DNA of 64,000 nucleotides from Pseudomonas lalucatii (GCF_018398425.1 NZ_JADPMV010000002.1:434001-498000), one strand, 5' to 3'; counted from the first letter of the stretch, positions 29,754-38,536 are shown. The notes: a model not told the origin generated them from the sequence alone. Numbers and translations: made by a program.

Positions 29754-29978
29754 ATGGACTTGGAAGAAAGCAACCTCACTCCGAAAGGCCTGCTCCCGAC
29801 CCCGCCGGTTCTGCCCTGGCGCGAGTTCGCGGATTGGATTCGCATGGCCGACGACCACAACACCGTATGGGGCTGGATTCGTAACGGCTACATCCCCTCA
29901 CACAAGGTAGGTAAGCACGTCATGGTCAACGTGGCACTGCTGACCCAGCAACTTTTGGAAAAGGAGTGGTTGGCATGA
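29754..29978 (+). CDS. Small excisionase-like DNA-binding protein
   Basis: 74 residues. W-R-E-F-A-D-W-I-R-M-A-D-D-H-N-T-V-W-G-W-I-R-N-G-Y-I-P-S-H-K-V-G (key residues W, W-G-W-I, G-Y-I-P, K-V-G) is a winged HTH of the excisionase/MerR-like type. AGGAA is 6 nt before the ATG. First gene of the rightward early operon and controlled by the three palindromes. In Pf phages the excisionase lies in the same place next to the repressor, which is the main support for the role. Confidence 0.75.
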   Translation: MDLEESNLTPKGLLPTPPVLPWREFADWIRMADDHNTVWGWIRNGYIPSHKVGKHVMVNVALLTQQLLEKEWLA

Positions 29979-30190
29979 GCAAAGCCGATGAGAGCCTGGA
30001 CCTCTGTAGCGTCATCACCTTCGCCGAAATGAGCGGCATATCGGTCGAGGAGGCGATTGGCTGGGTGGACAACGGAACGATCCCCAGCCTGAAGCTGGCT
30101 GACTTCCGCATGGTCAACCTGGCTCGCCTGCGTGAAGACCTGCTCAAGGGCAAGACCGCCTTCAAAGAGGGGGACTACAGCCATGTCTAG
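29975..30190 (+). CDS. Second small HTH DNA-binding protein of early operon
   Basis: 71 residues from ATG 29975, overlapping the previous stop by 4 bp (ATGA), with GGAG 9 nt upstream. D-L-C-S-V-I-T-F-A-E-M-S-G-I-S-V-E-E-A-I-G-W-V-D-N-G-T-I-P-S-L-K (key residues: G-I-S-V-E, G-W-V, G-T-I-P) again fits the excisionase-like HTH fold, so the operon holds two related small regulators. Possibly a Pf-type early protein; I cannot tell which of the two acts as Xis. Confidence 0.72.
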   Translation: MSKADESLDLCSVITFAEMSGISVEEAIGWVDNGTIPSLKLADFRMVNLARLREDLLKGKTAFKEGDYSHV

Positions 30191-30572
30191 CCAATGTGTT
30201 GCCCTGGATGCAGCCACCGCTCTTGGCTACATCGGTCAAGCCGTCCTTGTGGAGTTGGTGTGGGACGATGACCCGGAAGCCATCTGGCGTTTCAAGCACA
30301 TCGTTGGCGTGGTGTTGCCCGTCGAAGGTGTTTACGAGGATGGCTATTTCCTGACTGTTCCCTTCAACGACAGCACCGATTTTCCGACCGAAATTTTCTT
30401 CAACACCATCCGAACCATTCGGGCGATGCGGTACCGCGACCGGCACGGTTCCGGCAACGTACTGGGCCGTATCGCCCGTCCTAACCAGGCTGGGTCAAGG
30501 GCCGCGCTCCCGGCTCGTCGGAACAGCTCCATCGTTCCGGCGAACGGAAGCACGGGCGCAGCGCACCCTTGA
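30183..30572 (+). CDS. Hypothetical early protein of the element
   Basis: 129 residues from ATG 30183, overlapping the previous gene by 8 bp. The first ~95 residues look like a compact soluble domain ([42 protein letters not shown]). The tail after G-N-V-L-G-R is low-complexity and overlaps a large inverted repeat, so the ancestral gene probably ended earlier and reads on into non-coding DNA. No recognised function; reminiscent of a conserved small Pf-phage gene after the excisionase. Confidence 0.65.
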   Translation: MSSQCVALDAATALGYIGQAVLVELVWDDDPEAIWRFKHIVGVVLPVEGVYEDGYFLTVPFNDSTDFPTEIFFNTIRTIRAMRYRDRHGSGNVLGRIARPNQAGSRAALPARRNSSIVPANGSTGAAHP

Positions 30573-30700
30573 CGCACCACGGCCATGAACAGCCTATCCG
30601 TGGGAGCAAGGGGCAGCTTTTCCGCCCCGCGCTCCCGAGCCCTCGGCGGCAAGAGCGGGATGACAAGGGCAGAGCCCTTGGTGTGCTTCGCCTCTGCCCA
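30494..30700. other. Hairpin cluster in element non-coding region
   Basis: At least four inverted repeats. GTCAAGGG 30494-30501 pairs with CCCTTGAC 30566-30573, enclosing CGGAAC/GTTCCG (30519-30524, 30534-30539). GGGAGC-AA-GGGGC pairs with GCCCC-GC-GCTCCC (30602-30636, two symmetric stem blocks around a 9-nt loop). GGGCAGAG 30667-30674 pairs with CTCTGCCC 30692-30699. Filamentous phages carry their origins and packaging signal as such hairpins; assignment of any single one is inference. Confidence 0.6.
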
Positions 30701-31027
30701 GCACCCGCGCCAAGCCCCTGTCTCCCTCGCTGATCGCCCCCGCCTGCTGCACCTTCCGGCCCTGCCGGATGCTCGCCCAGTCCTGCTCGGACTTCTTTTG
30801 CTGCTGATTCTCGCCGCGCCCTGGAGTAGCGGGGTAGTCGCCGTGCCGCCGGGCAATCAGCAGTCAGCCATCGGGATAGATGAAAGCGTCAGCTGCGGGC
30901 GCGGCGGCACAGGTGTGCGCGAGGCACGAGCGCGCAGGTGCGCCGCCCGCCAGCTGACGTCCCTGTAACACGTCAGATAAATACCAAATGAACAGGCCAG
31001 TACTGGTCAATGTTGGAGAACTGAAAA
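30574..31027 (+). other. Gene-less region upstream of the replication initiator
   Basis: About 450 bp of GC-rich DNA. A 127-codon open frame at 30585-30968 has no ribosome site and runs through the hairpins, so I do not call it. Just before the rep gene a 10-bp palindrome CCAGTACTGG (30997-31006) lies 9 nt ahead of the GGAGA ribosome site and could be an operator for rep. Confidence 0.5.
30887..30959. other. Large imperfect palindrome, candidate replication origin or nick site
   Basis: Outer arms CGTCAGCTG (30887-30895) and CAGCTGACG (30951-30959) are perfect. The complementary GC arms continue inward with single-base bulges (GGGCGCGGCGGCAC against GTGCGCCGCCC), and an inner stem G-C-G-C-G region closes a 9-nt loop at 30922-30930. 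Placed 69 bp before the replication initiator, as expected for a double-strand origin of a rolling-circle replicon. Confidence 0.6.
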
Positions 31028-32305
31028 ATGAAAGCAAAGGATCAGATTCGGTTAAACGTCGATGGCTTCGAAAGCCCAACCGGCCGCCTGTTCGTTGAGC
31101 GGGGCAACGCCAAGATCACCGACCTGTCGAAAGTCCGCCTGCTGCGTTGCGGCGTCGACACGGTGCGTCAGCTGTACCGGGGCATGATCCGCCCGGAAGT
31201 CATGGCGCTGTTCGAAACGCCAGGAGTCATGGTCGACTTTGCCGACCAGCGCTGGCACTCCGGTCGTGTCGGCCGTGACTCGGGCTACCAGTACAAACTG
31301 CAGAACGCCGACCTGGGCATCATCCTCTTGGTGAAGAACTTCAACGCCAAGCTCGACAACATCGGCCCGCACCTGAAAATCGAGGTGTCGCCCCACGCCA
31401 TCGACGCCCTGTCGCCGGAGCGTCTGCAAGAGCACCTGGACCACTACGCCGACGCCGTGTTGAGCCACCTGGAAATCAACCAGTGCGCGGTTCATCTGGC
31501 GTTGGACCTGCAAGGCTGGACGCCGCCCGCCGATCTGGTCGCCCGCATGCATTGCAAGGCCCGCACGCACCGCGATATTTCGGGCATCAGTGAGGTCAGC
31601 TGGGCCACCAAGTCGAGCGTCTACGGCCGCGGGGAAACGTCCATGTTCGGTTCGGCCGGTGGCGTGCAGCTGGCCATCTACAACAAGACCGAACAGGCCC
31701 GCGCCACCGACAAGCTCGACTACTGGGAAAGCGTCTGGAAGCGGCGCGACAGCTTCGACGCAGACGACCCCAACAACTACGACCCGGAGCAAGACGTGTG
31801 GCGGGTGGAGCTGCGCTATCACCACTCGATCATCCAGCAGTTCGCCAGCGGCTCCATTGATGTGCGGACGGGTGAGGCCATCGACACTCGCTCGTTTGCC
31901 GCCTTCTCGGGCCACTTGGACGGTTTGTGGCGCTATGGCCTGGGGCAGTTCAAGTTGCTGGCTCGCCCTGGTCATTTCGAGGCGATCTGGACCCTGATTC
32001 GCGATGACGTGCGGGTCGATCTGCCGGTGGACTCCCTGCTCGATCAGACCGAGTACAAGCGCTACTACAAGACGTCGCGGGGCTTCTCGGGCAAGAACGT
32101 GGAGCTGTTCCTGGGAAACTTCGTAAGCCTACTGGCAAGGGAGCGGGTGGGCGCAAAAAAGGCGTTCTCCACCCTAAAACAATGGGACTGTTGGCCCGTT
32201 ATACGGGATCACTACGCGGCCAAGGAAAAGACTGAACGGGACATTTACCGGCACATCAAAGACCTGCTCGAGGAACGACAGGTGAGGTGGGGGCGTGCGG
32301 TCTGA
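31028..32305 (+). CDS. Replication initiation protein of Pf/RstA type
   Basis: 425 residues, GGAGA 8 nt before the ATG. Central block V-W-R-V-E-L-R-Y-H-H-S-I-I-Q-Q-F and the upstream Y-N-K-T-E-Q are the pattern I know from phage replication initiators (Rep_trans/RstA-like) that nick and start rolling-circle replication; C-terminal half includes Y-K-R-Y-Y-K-T-S-R-G. Size and position directly before the integrase match the Pf-phage initiator gene. The integrase ATG shares its A with this stop codon, so rep and int are translated together. Confidence 0.8.
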   Translation: MKAKDQIRLNVDGFESPTGRLFVERGNAKITDLSKVRLLRCGVDTVRQLYRGMIRPEVMALFETPGVMVDFADQRWHSGRVGRDSGYQYKLQNADLGIILLVKNFNAKLDNIGPHLKIEVSPHAIDALSPERLQEHLDHYADAVLSHLEINQCAVHLALDLQGWTPPADLVARMHCKARTHRDISGISEVSWATKSSVYGRGETSMFGSAGGVQLAIYNKTEQARATDKLDYWESVWKRRDSFDADDPNNYDPEQDVWRVELRYHHSIIQQFASGSIDVRTGEAIDTRSFAAFSGHLDGLWRYGLGQFKLLARPGHFEAIWTLIRDDVRVDLPVDSLLDQTEYKRYYKTSRGFSGKNVELFLGNFVSLLARERVGAKKAFSTLKQWDCWPVIRDHYAAKEKTERDIYRHIKDLLEERQVRWGRAV

Positions 32306-33363
32306 TGGCGATTGAGCAGCTACCAGACGGCCGCTGGCGGGTCGATGTAGAGCCCATCAAGGGCAAGCGCTTCCGCAAGACCGTGAAGACCAAGGCCGAG
32401 GCCCAACGCTTCGAAGCCACCAAGCGCGCCGCGATGATCCAGCCGACCAACTGGAACCCCAAGCCAAAGGATCGCCGCAAGCTCTCCGAACTGGTCCAGC
32501 GCTGGTACGATCTGCATGGGCATTCGATCACCAGTGGCAGGCGTCGCACGAACACCCTTCTGCTTATGTGTCAGCGCCTGGGCGATCCGCTCGGGACCAA
32601 GCTGACTGGGGCCCACCTCGTCGAGCTGCGCCGGCGGGAGCTAGAGGCCGGGGCCGTCCCCAAGTCGATCAACAACCGTTTCACCTATCTCAAAGCCGTG
32701 TTCAACGAGCTGCACCGCCTGGGTGACATCGACTACCCGAACCCACTCGCCAAGGTAAAGCCACTCAAGTTCCAGGAACGGCAGCTGTCGTACCTGACGG
32801 CAAAGCAGATTCCCCAGCTGCTCGACGCCCTGGATAGCAGCCGCTCCAGCTGTGTGCGCCTGGTTGCTGAGGTGTGTTTGGCGACGGGGGCCAGGTGGTC
32901 GGAGGCTCAGGGGCTGACCCGCGATCTGATCCGCCATCAGACCGTGACCTTCACCAACACCAAATCGAAGCGCCTGCGGGTCATTCCGATTAGCCAGGCA
33001 TTGGAGCAGCGACTTACGGCCTATCTGGACGATCACGGACGCTTCACCGATTGCAGCCGGGCCTTTCGTATTGCCGTCGCACACTCGGGCATCGCCCTGC
33101 CGCGAGGCCAGTGTTCGCATGTGCTGCGCCACACCTTCGCGTCTCACTTCATGATGAGTGGCGGGAATATCCTCACGCTAAAGGAGATTCTCGGCCACGC
33201 CTCGCTGACCATGACGATGCGCTATGCGCACCTGTCGCCTTCCCATCTGCGCGATGCGCTGAAGCTCAACCCGCTGGACGGTTTCGACACTTCTTCGACA
33301 CCTGCGACCAAGCCGAAAAAGAAAAACCTTAAAAATCAATCAGGTGGTGCCACGAAACCGTAG
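32305..33363 (+). CDS. int: Tyrosine recombinase, Pf-type phage integrase
   Basis: 352 residues from ATG 32305 (M-A-I-E-Q-L-P-D-G-R-W-R-V-D), which matches the N-terminal arm-binding domain of Pf integrases as I remember it; an in-frame start 18 nt upstream is less likely. Core-binding domain is about 60-160. Catalytic residues are visible: Arg in T-G-A-R-W-S-E-A, H-x-L-R in H-V-L-R-H-T-F-A-S-H, His in L-G-H-A-S-L-T, Tyr in M-R-Y-A-H-L. The 3' end runs into attR and its stop lies between attR's CCGTA and core, 28 bp beyond the convergent perM stop. Confidence 0.93.
   Translation: MAIEQLPDGRWRVDVEPIKGKRFRKTVKTKAEAQRFEATKRAAMIQPTNWNPKPKDRRKLSELVQRWYDLHGHSITSGRRRTNTLLLMCQRLGDPLGTKLTGAHLVELRRRELEAGAVPKSINNRFTYLKAVFNELHRLGDIDYPNPLAKVKPLKFQERQLSYLTAKQIPQLLDALDSSRSSCVRLVAEVCLATGARWSEAQGLTRDLIRHQTVTFTNTKSKRLRVIPISQALEQRLTAYLDDHGRFTDCSRAFRIAVAHSGIALPRGQCSHVLRHTFASHFMMSGGNILTLKEILGHASLTMTMRYAHLSPSHLRDALKLNPLDGFDTSSTPATKPKKKNLKNQSGGATKP
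33282..33301 (+). repeat. Right integrase arm-type repeat pair
   Basis: TTTCGACACTT + CTTCGACAC, 19 of 20 identical to 26678-26697 and in the same orientation. Lies within the integrase 3' end (codes F-D-T-S-S-T), 73-92 bp inside the right core, while the left copy is 105-124 bp inside the left core. Confidence 0.65.
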
Positions 33364-34406
33364 GTGTCTGATTGTTTATAGAAATCATGGGCATGACGCA
33401 GCAAAACCATTATCACCGCGGCCACCGGCAGGGCCAGCAGCACGCCGCTGAAGCCGAACAGCTGGCCGCCGGCCATGATCGCGAAGATCACCGCCACCGG
33501 GTGCAGGCCGATGCGGTCGCCCACCAGCCAGGGTGTCAGCAGCATGCCTTCGAGCAACTGGCCGACGGTGAATACCGCGGCGATGGCCAGCAGCGGGTAA
33601 GGTTCGACGCCGAACTGGAACAGGCCCGCCGCCAGCGCCGCAGCGATCCCGACCACTACCCCCAGGTAGGGCACGATGCTGGCCAGCCCCGCCAGCAGGC
33701 CGATCAGCAGACCCAGCTCCAGGCCCACCAGCATCAAGCCGGCGGCATAGAGCAGGCCCAGCGCCAGCATCACCAGCAGTTGGCCGCGCAGGAAGGCGCC
33801 GAGCACCTCATGACACTCGCCGAACAGCTTCACCACCAGCCCCTCGCGACTGCGCGGCAGCAGTCCGCGCAGCCTGGCGAGCATCAGGTCCCAATCGCGC
33901 AACAGGTAGAAGGTGACCACGGGGATCAGCAGCAGGTTGGCCAGCCAGGCCACCAGCGCCAGGCCCGAGGCAGTGGCCTGCGACAACACCAGGCCGAGGA
34001 TGTCGGTGGTCTTGCCCAGATGCCCGGACAACGCAGCCTTGAGCTGGTCGAAGCGCCAGAAGCCGTCGCCCAGGCCCAGCTGCGCCTGGACCCAGGGCAG
34101 GGCCTGGTGCTGCGCCCAGTCGAGCATCTGCGGGGTCAGCTCATAGAGGCGCAGCAACTGTTTGCCGAGCATCGGCACCAGCACCAGCAGCATCAGCGCG
34201 AAGATCAGGCCGAACAGCACGAACACCAGGATCACCCCCCAGGTGCGCGACAGCTTCCAGCGCTCCAGGCGGTCGACCATGGGATCGCCCAGGTAGGCCA
34301 ACAGCACCCCGATCAGGAAGGGCGTGAGAATCGGGTGCAACAGATAGAGCAACCAGCCGAGCAGCAACAGCCCAGCCATCCATAGCCAGCGACGTGAATC
34401 GATCAT
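33336..34406 (-). CDS. perM: AI-2E/PerM-family transporter with element-supplied C-terminus
   Basis: 356-residue inner-membrane permease, seven to eight helices: two close to the N-terminus (L-W-M-A-G-L-L-L-L-G-W-L-L-Y and I-L-T-P-F-L-I-G-V-L-L-A-Y-L), a long soluble loop, then helices from about 150 to 340. The family exports small molecules or ions; the specific substrate is unknown. The last 12 residues (after Y-K) come from the integrated element. The native tail, 20 codons from the Lys and ending in an ATGA overlap with hda, is still readable at 26507-26573. Confidence 0.92.
   Translation of the reverse strand: MIDSRRWLWMAGLLLLGWLLYLLHPILTPFLIGVLLAYLGDPMVDRLERWKLSRTWGVILVFVLFGLIFALMLLVLVPMLGKQLLRLYELTPQMLDWAQHQALPWVQAQLGLGDGFWRFDQLKAALSGHLGKTTDILGLVLSQATASGLALVAWLANLLLIPVVTFYLLRDWDLMLARLRGLLPRSREGLVVKLFGECHEVLGAFLRGQLLVMLALGLLYAAGLMLVGLELGLLIGLLAGLASIVPYLGVVVGIAAALAAGLFQFGVEPYPLLAIAAVFTVGQLLEGMLLTPWLVGDRIGLHPVAVIFAIMAGGQLFGFSGVLLALPVAAVIMVLLRHAHDFYKQSDTYGFVAPPD
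33358..33381. repeat. attR: right attachment site of the element
   Basis: CCGTA, 11 bp, GTTTATAG, identical in form and spacing to 26550-26573. The element side of the core supplies the present PerM tail (Y-K then Q-S-D-T-Y-G-F-V-A-P-P-D), which mimics the native start of the tail L-S-A-L-Y-G. Confidence 0.85.
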
Positions 34407-34549
34407 CCTCTGCCCTCATTTGGCGAAACGGGTTGCCGGGAACTCGGCCACGGCCGCCAGAGTGCCCGCTGCGCCAGCCTGTCGCGCCCACCAACCGACA
34501 TACACAGACGCGGCGGGCGGTTCGGGCCGACACTCGGCGGGGCGAGAGT

Positions 34550-35572
34550 CTACCAGCGAAAGCGCAGGGTTTCGGTGCGCGGAATCACCTGGGGCGCCGG
34601 CGGCTGGCCGGCATCGACCGGCACGCTATCGGCCGCTACCTCCTGCAGGCGCAGCAGGCCCAGTTGCGCACGCAGTTGTTCGGCGCTGGCGTTGATCCGG
34701 TAGACGACGCGATCGCCCTGCACCCGGCTCAGCTGCGCGCCGAGCGGCTCGAGGGTGCGCTGCAGCTCGGCATAGCGCGCCAGATCGACGCCCTGGACTT
34801 CCAGGGTCAGGCTGGAGGCCGCGCCGGGGGCCACCACGAAGCGCGGTGCCAGGCGCTCGCTCACCGCCAGGAACACGGCATCGGCCAGGGCATTCGGGTC
34901 GGCCCCCAGGGCCTTGCCCTGCTCGCGGCCATCGCCCAGCCACAGGCGCCACTGCGCCTGCCACTGGCCATCGACCTCACGGGCCTGCACCGCCAGCAGG
35001 GCATCGGCGGCATAGCGCTCGGAGGCTGCACGCAGCGCCTCGGGGTCCTTGGCGCCGAGACTGTCGGGCGTCGCCAGCAGCTGCTCGCCGAGGTCGGCCA
35101 GCGGCAGGCGCAGTGGCAGGCCGCGGTGCTGTGCGGCCCGGCGCAGCGCCGCGGCGCTGTCCTGGCCATCGCCGACCAGGCTGGCGCCACCGATGCCCTC
35201 GTTCAGCCACCAGGCGACAATCGCCGGCCGGTTGGCGCCCCACAGGGCCAGTCCGGCCTGACGCAGGTGGCGATCGGTACTGAGCGGGTCGAAATCCACC
35301 AGCAGGCTGTCGCCCTCGTAGCCGTACTGGCTGACGATCTGTTGCGGGTCCTTGCGCAACTCGGCCAGTGCCGGACTCTGCGCCGCATCGCGACTGCCGG
35401 TCAGGCGCAGCACCAGGGTCTCCAGGGCGCGCGCCAGGGCCGCATCGCGCTCCTCCGGCTGCTGGCTGGCCACCGGTTCGCGCACCTGATAGAGGTCGCC
35501 CAGGGTCGCGGCGAGGCCGGGTAGGCTCAGCAGCGGCAGGCACAGGACTAACAGGCGGGCGATCAGGCGCAT
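34550..35572 (-). CDS. DUF2066 periplasmic protein
   Basis: 340 residues from ATG 35572. Signal peptide MRLIARLLVLCLPLLSLPGLAA. Conserved blocks L-V-L-R-L-T-G-S-R, Y-G-Y-E-G-D-S-L-L-V-D-F-D, and A-I-V-A-W-W. Function unknown, although it accompanies purM and perM in many pseudomonads (as in PAO1). Divergent from purM, 211 bp apart. Predicted to be exported and soluble. Confidence 0.85.
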   Translation of the reverse strand: MRLIARLLVLCLPLLSLPGLAATLGDLYQVREPVASQQPEERDAALARALETLVLRLTGSRDAAQSPALAELRKDPQQIVSQYGYEGDSLLVDFDPLSTDRHLRQAGLALWGANRPAIVAWWLNEGIGGASLVGDGQDSAAALRRAAQHRGLPLRLPLADLGEQLLATPDSLGAKDPEALRAASERYAADALLAVQAREVDGQWQAQWRLWLGDGREQGKALGADPNALADAVFLAVSERLAPRFVVAPGAASSLTLEVQGVDLARYAELQRTLEPLGAQLSRVQGDRVVYRINASAEQLRAQLGLLRLQEVAADSVPVDAGQPPAPQVIPRTETLRFRW

Positions 35573-35783
35573 GGGACGGGCTCTCGACGGACGGAAGGCG
35601 GCGCGCAACGGCCTGGCAGGCGGCACACGGTGCCCTATACCTTAAACAGCCGCCCGCGCCCCGGCAACCGCGGCGCCGCTCGGCTGGCCGCTGCCCGGCA
35701 AGCCTGATAAAATCGCGCGCCTTCGCAGGCCGGCCGCTGCAGCGCCGGTGCCCATCCGAATTCCCCTTCAAAGGCCTGGATCT

Positions 35784-36841
<1,058 letters not shown>

Positions 36842-36842
<1 letters not shown>

Positions 36843-37489
36843 TGGCCCACTGCAATGTCGTGGTGCTGATCTCCGGCTCCGGCAGCAACCTGCAGGCGCT
36901 GATCGACAGCACCCGGGCCGGCGATCAGCCGGCGCGCATCTGCGCGGTGATCGCCAACCGCGCCGACGCCTACGGCCTGGAGCGGGCCAGGGCCGCCGGC
37001 ATCGCCACCCGACTCCTCGACCACAAGGCCTTCGACGGCCGCGAAGCCTTCGACCAGGCGCTGATCGAGGCCATCGACGCCTTCGCGCCGCAACTGGTGG
37101 TGCTGGCCGGCTTCATGCGCATCCTCAGCCCGGGCTTCGTCCGCCACTACGCCGGGCGCCTGCTGAATATCCATCCCTCGCTGCTGCCCAAGTACAAGGG
37201 CCTGCACACCCATCAGCGGGCGCTGGAGGCCGGCGATGCCGAGCACGGCTGCAGCGTGCACTTCGTCACCGAGGAACTCGATGGCGGGCCTCTGGTCGTA
37301 CAGGCAGTGATCCCGGTGCGGCCGGGCGACGTGCCGGACAGCCTGGCGCAACGGGTCCACGAGCAGGAACACCTGATCTATCCGCTGGCCGTGCGCTGGT
37401 TCGCCGAGGGCCGCTTGCACCTTGGCGAACAAGGGGCAATGCTCGACGGGCAGCCGCTTCCGAGCACTGGCCACCTCTTCCGAACCTAG
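36842..37489 (+). CDS. purN: Phosphoribosylglycinamide formyltransferase
   Basis: Transfers formyl from 10-formyl-THF to GAR. 215 residues. N-terminal G-S-G-S-N-L-Q-A-L binds the phosphate. Catalytic Asn/His/Asp appear in I-L-N-I-H-P-S-L-L-P-K-Y-K-G (N-I-H) and in the later H-F-V-T-E-E-L-D-G-G segment with Asp. Starts on the A of the purM stop. Co-transcribed with the DUF3108 gene 8 bp downstream. Confidence 0.97.
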
Positions 37490-37497
37490 GAGACACC

Positions 37498-38214
37498 ATG
37501 CGTCGCGCCTTAACGTTCGCCCTCGCCCTACTCTGCCTGCCGGCCTTCGCCGTCGAGCTGCAGCCGTTCTCCGCCAGCTATACCGCCGACTGGAAGCAGG
37601 TGCCGGTCAGCGGCTCGGCCGAACGCGGCCTGCAGGCGCTGGACGACGGCCGCTGGCAGCTCAACTTCGAGGCCTCCATGCTGGTCGCCAGCCTCAGCGA
37701 GACCAGCACCTTCCGCGTCGACAACGGCGCCTTCCTGCCACAGACCTATCGCTTCGAACGCAGCGGGCTGGGCAAGGGCAAGGTGGTCGAACAGGACTTC
37801 GACTGGAGCGCCAAGCAAGTGATCGGCAGCGACCGCGGCACGCCGGTGCGCTTCCCGCTCAACCGCGGCCTGCAGGACAAGTCGACCTACCAACTGGTGC
37901 TGCAGCACGACGTCGCCGCCGGCAAGCAGAGCATGAGCTACCAGGTGGTCGACGGCGACGAGATCGAGACCTACGACTTCCGCGTGCTGGGCGAGGAAAC
38001 CGTGCGCACCCGCGCCGGACTGATCGATGCGATCAAGGTCGAGCGGGTGCGCGACCCGACCCAGAGCAAGCGCAAGACCATCCTCTGGTTCGCCAAGGAC
38101 TGGAGCTACCTGCTGGTGCGCCTGCACCAGGTGGAGAAGGACGGCAAGGAGTACCAGATCATGCTCGACGAGGGCACGGTCGACGGCAAGCCGGTACAGG
38201 GCCGCCGCGACTGA
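37498..38214 (+). CDS. DUF3108 exported protein
   Basis: 238 residues. Signal peptide M-R-R-A-L-T-F-A-L-A-L-L-C-L-P-A-F-A, then a beta-rich mature domain (F-S-A-S-Y-T-A-D-W-K, Y-R-F-E-R-S-G, D-W-S-A-K-Q). Predicted periplasmic; function unknown. It follows purN by 8 bp with AGGAGA in the purN stop region and is closed by a terminator, so it is the last gene of purM-purN-DUF3108. Confidence 0.88.
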   Translation: MRRALTFALALLCLPAFAVELQPFSASYTADWKQVPVSGSAERGLQALDDGRWQLNFEASMLVASLSETSTFRVDNGAFLPQTYRFERSGLGKGKVVEQDFDWSAKQVIGSDRGTPVRFPLNRGLQDKSTYQLVLQHDVAAGKQSMSYQVVDGDEIETYDFRVLGEETVRTRAGLIDAIKVERVRDPTQSKRKTILWFAKDWSYLLVRLHQVEKDGKEYQIMLDEGTVDGKPVQGRRD

Positions 38215-38232
38215 GCGGCTTGCCACACCGAG

Positions 38233-38257
38233 AAGCCGGGCACTGCCCGGCTTTTTT
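38233..38257 (+). terminator. Rho-independent terminator of the purMN operon
   Basis: Stem A-G-C-C-G-G-G-C / G-C-C-C-G-G-C-T with a 2-nt apex (A-C-T region) followed by six T. Confidence 0.9.
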
Positions 38258-38263
38258 ATGCCC

Positions 38264-38536
38264 TCAGCAACGACTGGCGTTCAGCAGCACCCGGGCGAAG
38301 CTGGCCCCCGGGGTCAGCGGGGTGATCGCCAGCAGACGATCCAGACGCAGGCGCCGCTCACCCGCCACGGCGCGCACCAGCAGGAACTCCTCCTTGTCCA
38401 CCGTGGTTTGCGTGGTCAGCGCCTCGGCCTCCAGGCACTCGCCATCGACCAGCTCGATGCGCAACCGGTAACGATGCAGACAGGCGATCTCCAGATAGCC
38501 GTAGAGATCGCAGTTCAGCGGCAGATACTCGTCCAT
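38264..38536 (-). CDS. rof: Rho-binding antiterminator Rof-like protein
   Basis: 90 residues from ATG 38536, set by GAAGGAG 8 nt upstream; the ATG 15 nt earlier lacks such a site. Pattern Y-L-P-L-N-C-D-L-Y-G-Y-L-E-I-A-C-L-H-R-Y (key residues N-C-D, L-E, A-C, H) and L-V-D-G-E matches Rof/YaeO, an Sm-like barrel that binds Rho and relieves termination. Predicted cytoplasmic. Convergent with the DUF3108 gene. The assignment is by motif only. Confidence 0.8.
   Translation of the reverse strand: MDEYLPLNCDLYGYLEIACLHRYRLRIELVDGECLEAEALTTQTTVDKEEFLLVRAVAGERRLRLDRLLAITPLTPGASFARVLLNASRC

Larger units (their letters stand above)
26566..33381 (+). mobile_element. 6.8-kb integrated element, reduced Pf-type filamentous prophage or satellite
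   Basis: Bounded by an 8-bp direct repeat GTTTATAG (26566-26573 and 33374-33381) in the 3' end of perM. Gene content in order: AT-rich cargo (Mrr-like nuclease, two unknown ORFs with attC-like repeats), a membrane protein and a repressor on minus, then two small DNA-binding proteins, a 129-aa protein, hairpin-rich non-coding DNA, replication initiator and tyrosine integrase on plus. The rep-int order and the integrase N-terminus resemble Pf phages of P. aeruginosa. No major or minor coat gene, ssDNA-binding protein or Zot/pI ATPase is present, so it cannot build particles alone. Possible alternatives: decayed prophage, or an integrative plasmid-like element. Confidence 0.85.

Noticed and set aside
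30585-30968. 127-codon plus-strand ORF between the early genes and rep
   Set aside because: No ribosome site, low-complexity translation, and it runs across several hairpins; better explained as non-coding replication-origin DNA.
26678-33301. The TTTCGACAC repeats as the attachment core
   Set aside because: Recombining there does not rejoin host sequence: the right copy is inside the integrase gene. Only the GTTTATAG cores restore the perM-hda frame.
26566-33381. tRNA gene as integration target
   Set aside because: No tRNA lies at either junction; the target is the 3' end of perM.
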